Source: JAPOKJ01 sp043767985
GTDB lineage: Bacteria > Pseudomonadota > Gammaproteobacteria > Burkholderiales > Burkholderiaceae_E
Direction: 5' to 3'
NCBI GenBank assembly: GCA_043767985.1
Contig: JAYVKZ010000324.1
Coordinates: forward strand, 29,290 to 93,289
Length of the DNA: 64,000 nt
Shown in pieces: positions 60,827 to 64,000 of the stretch. The notes beneath the pieces were generated by a model. The model was not told the DNA's origin. It did not search any database and worked only from the letters and a program-made list of their open reading frames with translations. The translations under genes were made by a program, and so were the position numbers. Each line of letters opens with the position of its first letter. Position 1 is the first letter of the stretch.

Positions 60827-62608
60827 ATGGACAAAGAACAGTTTGGCCACAACACGTCCTTAGTCGACCCTATAAAATCCGGAGAGCGCAACGAGCCCGC
60901 AACTGGCAAGCGTCCAAGGGACGCTTTTTACTCTAAGCCAGGACAAACGCCTCATGGCTTGGGCGCGGGCCTCGGGCTTAGTGTGATGAGCTCTTTGCTC
61001 GCCGCCTGTGGCAGTGGAGGCTCTACGCCTGCGCCTTCACCGATCAGCAATGCACCTCCAGGCACGCCACCTGCACCTGGCCCAGTAGCACCGCCCACCT
61101 TAAAGCAAGCATCTCGCTTCCTGAGCCAAACCACACCCGGCGCGAGTAAAGACGAGATTACCCGTACGCAACAACTCGGCCTTGCCGCGTGGCTTGAAGA
61201 ACAGTTCTTGGCACCTGCCGACACCTCCCATTGGGAGTGGCTGGTCGCCAAGGGCTTTAATATTTTGGCGAATAAGAATAACTCGCAGAGCATTGACGAT
61301 TCGCTGTGGCGTCGCTTGATGAGTTCCACCGATCTGCTACGCGTGCGAGTCGCGTTAGCGTTGTCCGAGATCTTCGTCGTGGGTATCGATGGCCTGAACA
61401 TGAGTTTCAGGCAGTTTGCTGCGGCCAACTATATGGATATCCTTGAGCGCAATGCCTTCGGAAACTACCGTAAGTTAATCGAAGAAATCAGTACTAGTAC
61501 GACCATGGGCGTATTTCTTTCCCATCGCGGTAATAACAAAGCGAACCTGACCACAGGTCAATTGCCTGACGAAAATTATGCACGCGAAATCATGCAGCTT
61601 TTTAGCATTGGCCTCGTCGAGTTAAACGTCGATGGCACACCCAAGCTTGCCTCGGGCAAGACAGTGGAAACCTATGATCAAGCCGATGTCTCAGGCCTGG
61701 CCCGTGTATTTACCGGTTGGGATTACGACTCCAGCGACGCCGATACCCCCGACCGAAATCGCCGCCCCATGGCGAACACGGCAAGCCGTCATGAATCGGG
61801 TGTCAAAGAGTTCTTGGGTGTCACCATCGCTGCGGGCACGAGTGCCACGTCGAGTCTGACGATTGCACTCGATAACTTGCTGAACCACCCGAATACGGGC
61901 CCTTTCATCTCTAGGCAATTAATTCAACGTCTGGTGACGAGTAACCCGAGTTTGGCCTATGTCGGCCGAGTCGCTAGCGTGTTCAATAGCACCAAGAGTA
62001 CAGGGGGTGACTTTAAAGCGCTACTGCGAGCCATTTTACTGGACGACGAAGCTCGCAACGATAGCTTCATCAGTGCGACGAATGTAGGCAAGGTGCGCGA
62101 ACCGATGTTGCGCTTCACCCAGTGGGCACGCGTCTTCAAGGGCAGCTCGCCGACGAGCAACTGGAAAATCGGCTCCACCGCCGATGCGGCCACCCGACTA
62201 GGCCAAAGCCCACTACGATCTCCCTCGGTCTTTAACTTCTTTCGACCGGGCTATGTGCCGCCGGGCACTACCTTGGGCAGTCAGGGCTTGGTCGCACCCG
62301 AATTGCAGATCGCCAACGAATCCTCGATGGTGGGCTACGTGAATTACATGCAAAGCGCGATCGGTAACTCGCTAGCCGAGGTCAAAGCAGATTACGCCAA
62401 TTGGTTGACCTTAACGACTGATAGCCAAGCCTTATTGGACGAATTGAACTTGGTGCTCGCAGGAGGTCAAATGTCGAGCACGACGATCACCACGATCAAG
62501 ACCGCAATTGACACCATTGCTACTTCTACATCCACGGGTCAGTTGAACCGACTCTACGCGGCCATCACCCTAGCGATGGCCTGCCCTGAATATCTGGTTC
62601 AAAAATAG
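60827..62608 (+). CDS. DUF1800-family protein
   Basis: A 593-residue protein with a hydrophobic leader ending in lipobox-like L-A-A-C (58-61) and a Gly/Pro/Ser-rich linker, so it is probably an exported lipoprotein. The DUF1800 core is recognised by A-S-R-F-L-S-Q-T-T-P-G-A near 103, L-R-V-R-V-A-L-A-L-S-E-I-F-V near 168, and P-D-E-N-Y-A-R-E-I-M-Q-L-F near 246. Its function is unknown; it almost always pairs with a DUF1501 protein, as here. Ends 11 bases before the DUF1501 gene. Confidence 0.9.
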   Translation: MDKEQFGHNTSLVDPIKSGERNEPATGKRPRDAFYSKPGQTPHGLGAGLGLSVMSSLLAACGSGGSTPAPSPISNAPPGTPPAPGPVAPPTLKQASRFLSQTTPGASKDEITRTQQLGLAAWLEEQFLAPADTSHWEWLVAKGFNILANKNNSQSIDDSLWRRLMSSTDLLRVRVALALSEIFVVGIDGLNMSFRQFAAANYMDILERNAFGNYRKLIEEISTSTTMGVFLSHRGNNKANLTTGQLPDENYAREIMQLFSIGLVELNVDGTPKLASGKTVETYDQADVSGLARVFTGWDYDSSDADTPDRNRRPMANTASRHESGVKEFLGVTIAAGTSATSSLTIALDNLLNHPNTGPFISRQLIQRLVTSNPSLAYVGRVASVFNSTKSTGGDFKALLRAILLDDEARNDSFISATNVGKVREPMLRFTQWARVFKGSSPTSNWKIGSTADAATRLGQSPLRSPSVFNFFRPGYVPPGTTLGSQGLVAPELQIANESSMVGYVNYMQSAIGNSLAEVKADYANWLTLTTDSQALLDELNLVLAGGQMSSTTITTIKTAIDTIATSTSTGQLNRLYAAITLAMACPEYLVQK

Positions 62609-62619
62609 GAGCCTACCCC

Positions 62620-64000
62620 ATGACTTCAAAAGACCTCTCCTCGCTAAACGCCTCGCGCCGAGCGTTCTTACGTACCGGTGCGCAACTCTCAGCAGCGGGT
62701 TTGGCCAGCCCCATCGCGGGCGGCCTTGCCCTGCAACTCGCCGCGATGGGCGAAGCGGCCGCTCAAACCGCAACCGGATATAAGGCGCTGGTGTGCGTAT
62801 TTCTCTATGGCGGCAATGATTACGCCAACACCTTAGTGCCTTACGACACGAGCAACTACAACCTTTACAACACGCTTCGAGGTGGTCTTGCAACCGCGCA
62901 GACCGACCTGGTAAGCGGGGCCTTAAGCCCGATCACAGCGCTCACGAGCAGTCGCCAATACGCCTTATCGCCTGACCTGAATACGCTCACGCCAGGCAAT
63001 ACCAAGCTCTCCGATCTTTTTAACACGGACAGAAAACTGGCCGCCTTACTCAATATCGGCACCTTAATCCAGCCGACAACGAAGGCGCAGTACACCGCCA
63101 AGAATGTGCCGCTACCGCCCAAGCTGTTCTCGCATAACGATCAACAATCAGTTTGGCAATCGGGCTTGGCTGAGGGTGCCACGTCCGGTTGGGGCGGGCG
63201 TATTGGTGATCTGATGATGTCTGGTAACGGCAATTCCACCTTCACCTGTGTGAGCGTGACGGGTAACAGCGTGTTCCTGTCCGGCTCCAATGTCGCGCAA
63301 TACCAAGTCACTTCGAATGGACCGGTGGCCTTAAGTGCCAAGACCAGTCTCTTCGGTTCTGCCGCTTGCTCGACGACACTCAAAAGTCTAATGACGCAAA
63401 CCCGGGGCCATTTAATTGAAAGTGAACTCACCCGGGTGGCCAAACGCTCCCTGGATGCTTACGATGTGCTCAATTCAGCGACTTCGAGTGTAAGCCTCGC
63501 GACCACCTTCCCAACTACAGGGAATTCCCTGGCCAGCCAGCTCCAGTATGTTGCCAAGATGATTGCAGCACGCGGCACCCTCGGCAACACTCGCCAGGTA
63601 TTTTTCGTGTCGCTCGGCGGCTTCGACACCCACGACAACCTGACCGTCAATCACGCTGCGCTCCTCAAACAAGTTGGGCCTGCACTGAGGTCTTTTTACG
63701 ATGCTACCGTAGCGCTAGGCGTCGCCAACGATGTGACCACCTTTACGGCCTCGGATTTTGGCCGGACCTTAACCAGTAACGGCAACGGTTCGGACCATGG
63801 CTGGGGCAGCATGCATTTCGTCTTGGGCGGTGCAGTCAAGGGCGGAGAGTTCTACGGCAAAGCCCCTGATGTCGCCAACAATGGCGCAGATGATGTCGGT
63901 CAAGGCCGCTTGCTACCAAGCATTGCCACCGACCAACTCAACGCCAGTCTTGCGACCTGGTTTGGGGTGAGCGGTACGGACCTGACAACGGTGATTCCAA
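62620..64000 (+). CDS. DUF1501-family protein (3' end outside window)
   Basis: At least 460 residues from ATG 62620 (AGGAG at 62607-62611); the frame is open to the window end. A Tat signal S-R-R-A-F-L-R is at 12-18 with a following hydrophobic stretch to about residue 48. F-L-Y-G-G-N-D-Y-A-N-T-L-V-P, G-G-F-D-T-H-D-N and D-F-G-R-T-L-T-S-N-G-N-G-S-D-H-G-W are the sulfatase/alkaline-phosphatase-like metal-site motifs of DUF1501. Predicted exported folded protein acting with the DUF1800 product. Confidence 0.92.
   Translation, partial: MTSKDLSSLNASRRAFLRTGAQLSAAGLASPIAGGLALQLAAMGEAAAQTATGYKALVCVFLYGGNDYANTLVPYDTSNYNLYNTLRGGLATAQTDLVSGALSPITALTSSRQYALSPDLNTLTPGNTKLSDLFNTDRKLAALLNIGTLIQPTTKAQYTAKNVPLPPKLFSHNDQQSVWQSGLAEGATSGWGGRIGDLMMSGNGNSTFTCVSVTGNSVFLSGSNVAQYQVTSNGPVALSAKTSLFGSAACSTTLKSLMTQTRGHLIESELTRVAKRSLDAYDVLNSATSSVSLATTFPTTGNSLASQLQYVAKMIAARGTLGNTRQVFFVSLGGFDTHDNLTVNHAALLKQVGPALRSFYDATVALGVANDVTTFTASDFGRTLTSNGNGSDHGWGSMHFVLGGAVKGGEFYGKAPDVANNGADDVGQGRLLPSIATDQLNASLATWFGVSGTDLTTVIP

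Noticed and set aside
60712..60936. 74-codon open frame upstream of and overlapping DUF1800
   Set aside because: No coding character, overlaps the real gene in another frame and lacks a ribosome site.
1..64000. tRNA, rRNA, CRISPR array, replication origin, complete insertion sequence
   Set aside because: Looked for characteristic T-loop/anticodon layouts, regularly spaced repeats, DnaA-box clusters and terminal inverted repeats with transposase; none was convincing. tRNA and small RNA detection by eye is incomplete.

Overview
The window looks like a chromosomal segment of a betaproteobacterium of the order Burkholderiales. The basis is several orphan Bug-family (TctC-like) periplasmic receptors, many acyl-CoA enzymes, a TRAP transporter, a DUF1800/DUF1501 pair and dense toxin-antitoxin content. 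Genus and family cannot be fixed from the sequence alone. No rRNA, tRNA, CRISPR array, prophage or complete insertion sequence was seen.

Layout. 1-10.1 kb: the end of an O-methyltransferase, a VapBC module, then small-molecule catabolism (cupin, two Bug receptors, thioesterase, CitE-like lyase, SMP-30 lactonase, AEC carrier, acyl-CoA dehydrogenase, SDR). 10.3-14.5 kb: an accessory patch with MazEF, a collapsed hipBA remnant, a probable IS91-type transposase scar, and a compact sulfide/persulfide locus (SqrR/BigR-like ArsR regulator, two half-size YeeE/YedE channels, DUF599 protein, divergent persulfide dioxygenase). 14.5-20.7 kb: ketone-body and leucine-end catabolism (thiolase, hydrolase, acetoacetyl-CoA synthetase, GST, isovaleryl-CoA dehydrogenase). 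20.8-25.4 kb: an SDR, a complete DctPQM TRAP transporter and an Asp/Glu-racemase-family enzyme. 25.5-28.5 kb: a membrane-fused spermidine-synthase-like protein and a SMUG1-type uracil-DNA glycosylase.

28.6-44.6 kb: an MSHA-like type IV pilus / pseudopilus cluster. A long plus-strand operon, most genes overlapping by 1-4 bases, encodes secretin, TPR protein, ATPase, platform protein, PilM/N-like, PilO-like and MshK-like proteins, a PilX-like protein, a pseudopilin, an ABC-2 permease and an unknown protein, followed by a separate major-pilin-like gene and a terminator. An ABC ATPase and an MshM-like AAA ATPase are transcribed divergently from the front. The two halves of what looks like one ABC transporter therefore bracket the pilus genes. 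This is the best candidate for an undescribed composite system in the window.

44.6-64 kb: orphan truncated FlgA-like protein, YaeQ, HDAC-like deacetylase, TauD-like dioxygenase, two more Bug receptors, cytochrome P450, a nucleotidyltransferase pair, a scar with two 5'-truncated genes head to head, an acyl-CoA synthetase broken by a seven-G tract, an LLM monooxygenase, an M81 peptidase, an RHH/PIN toxin-antitoxin pair, a run of five hairpins ahead of a cupin dioxygenase-TSUP exporter pair, and the DUF1800/DUF1501 operon cut by the window end.

Three intact toxin-antitoxin modules each carry a perfect 6-3-6 inverted repeat in their promoter/leader. The sulfide locus is controlled by two overlapping, face-to-face near-consensus promoters built into one imperfect palindrome.
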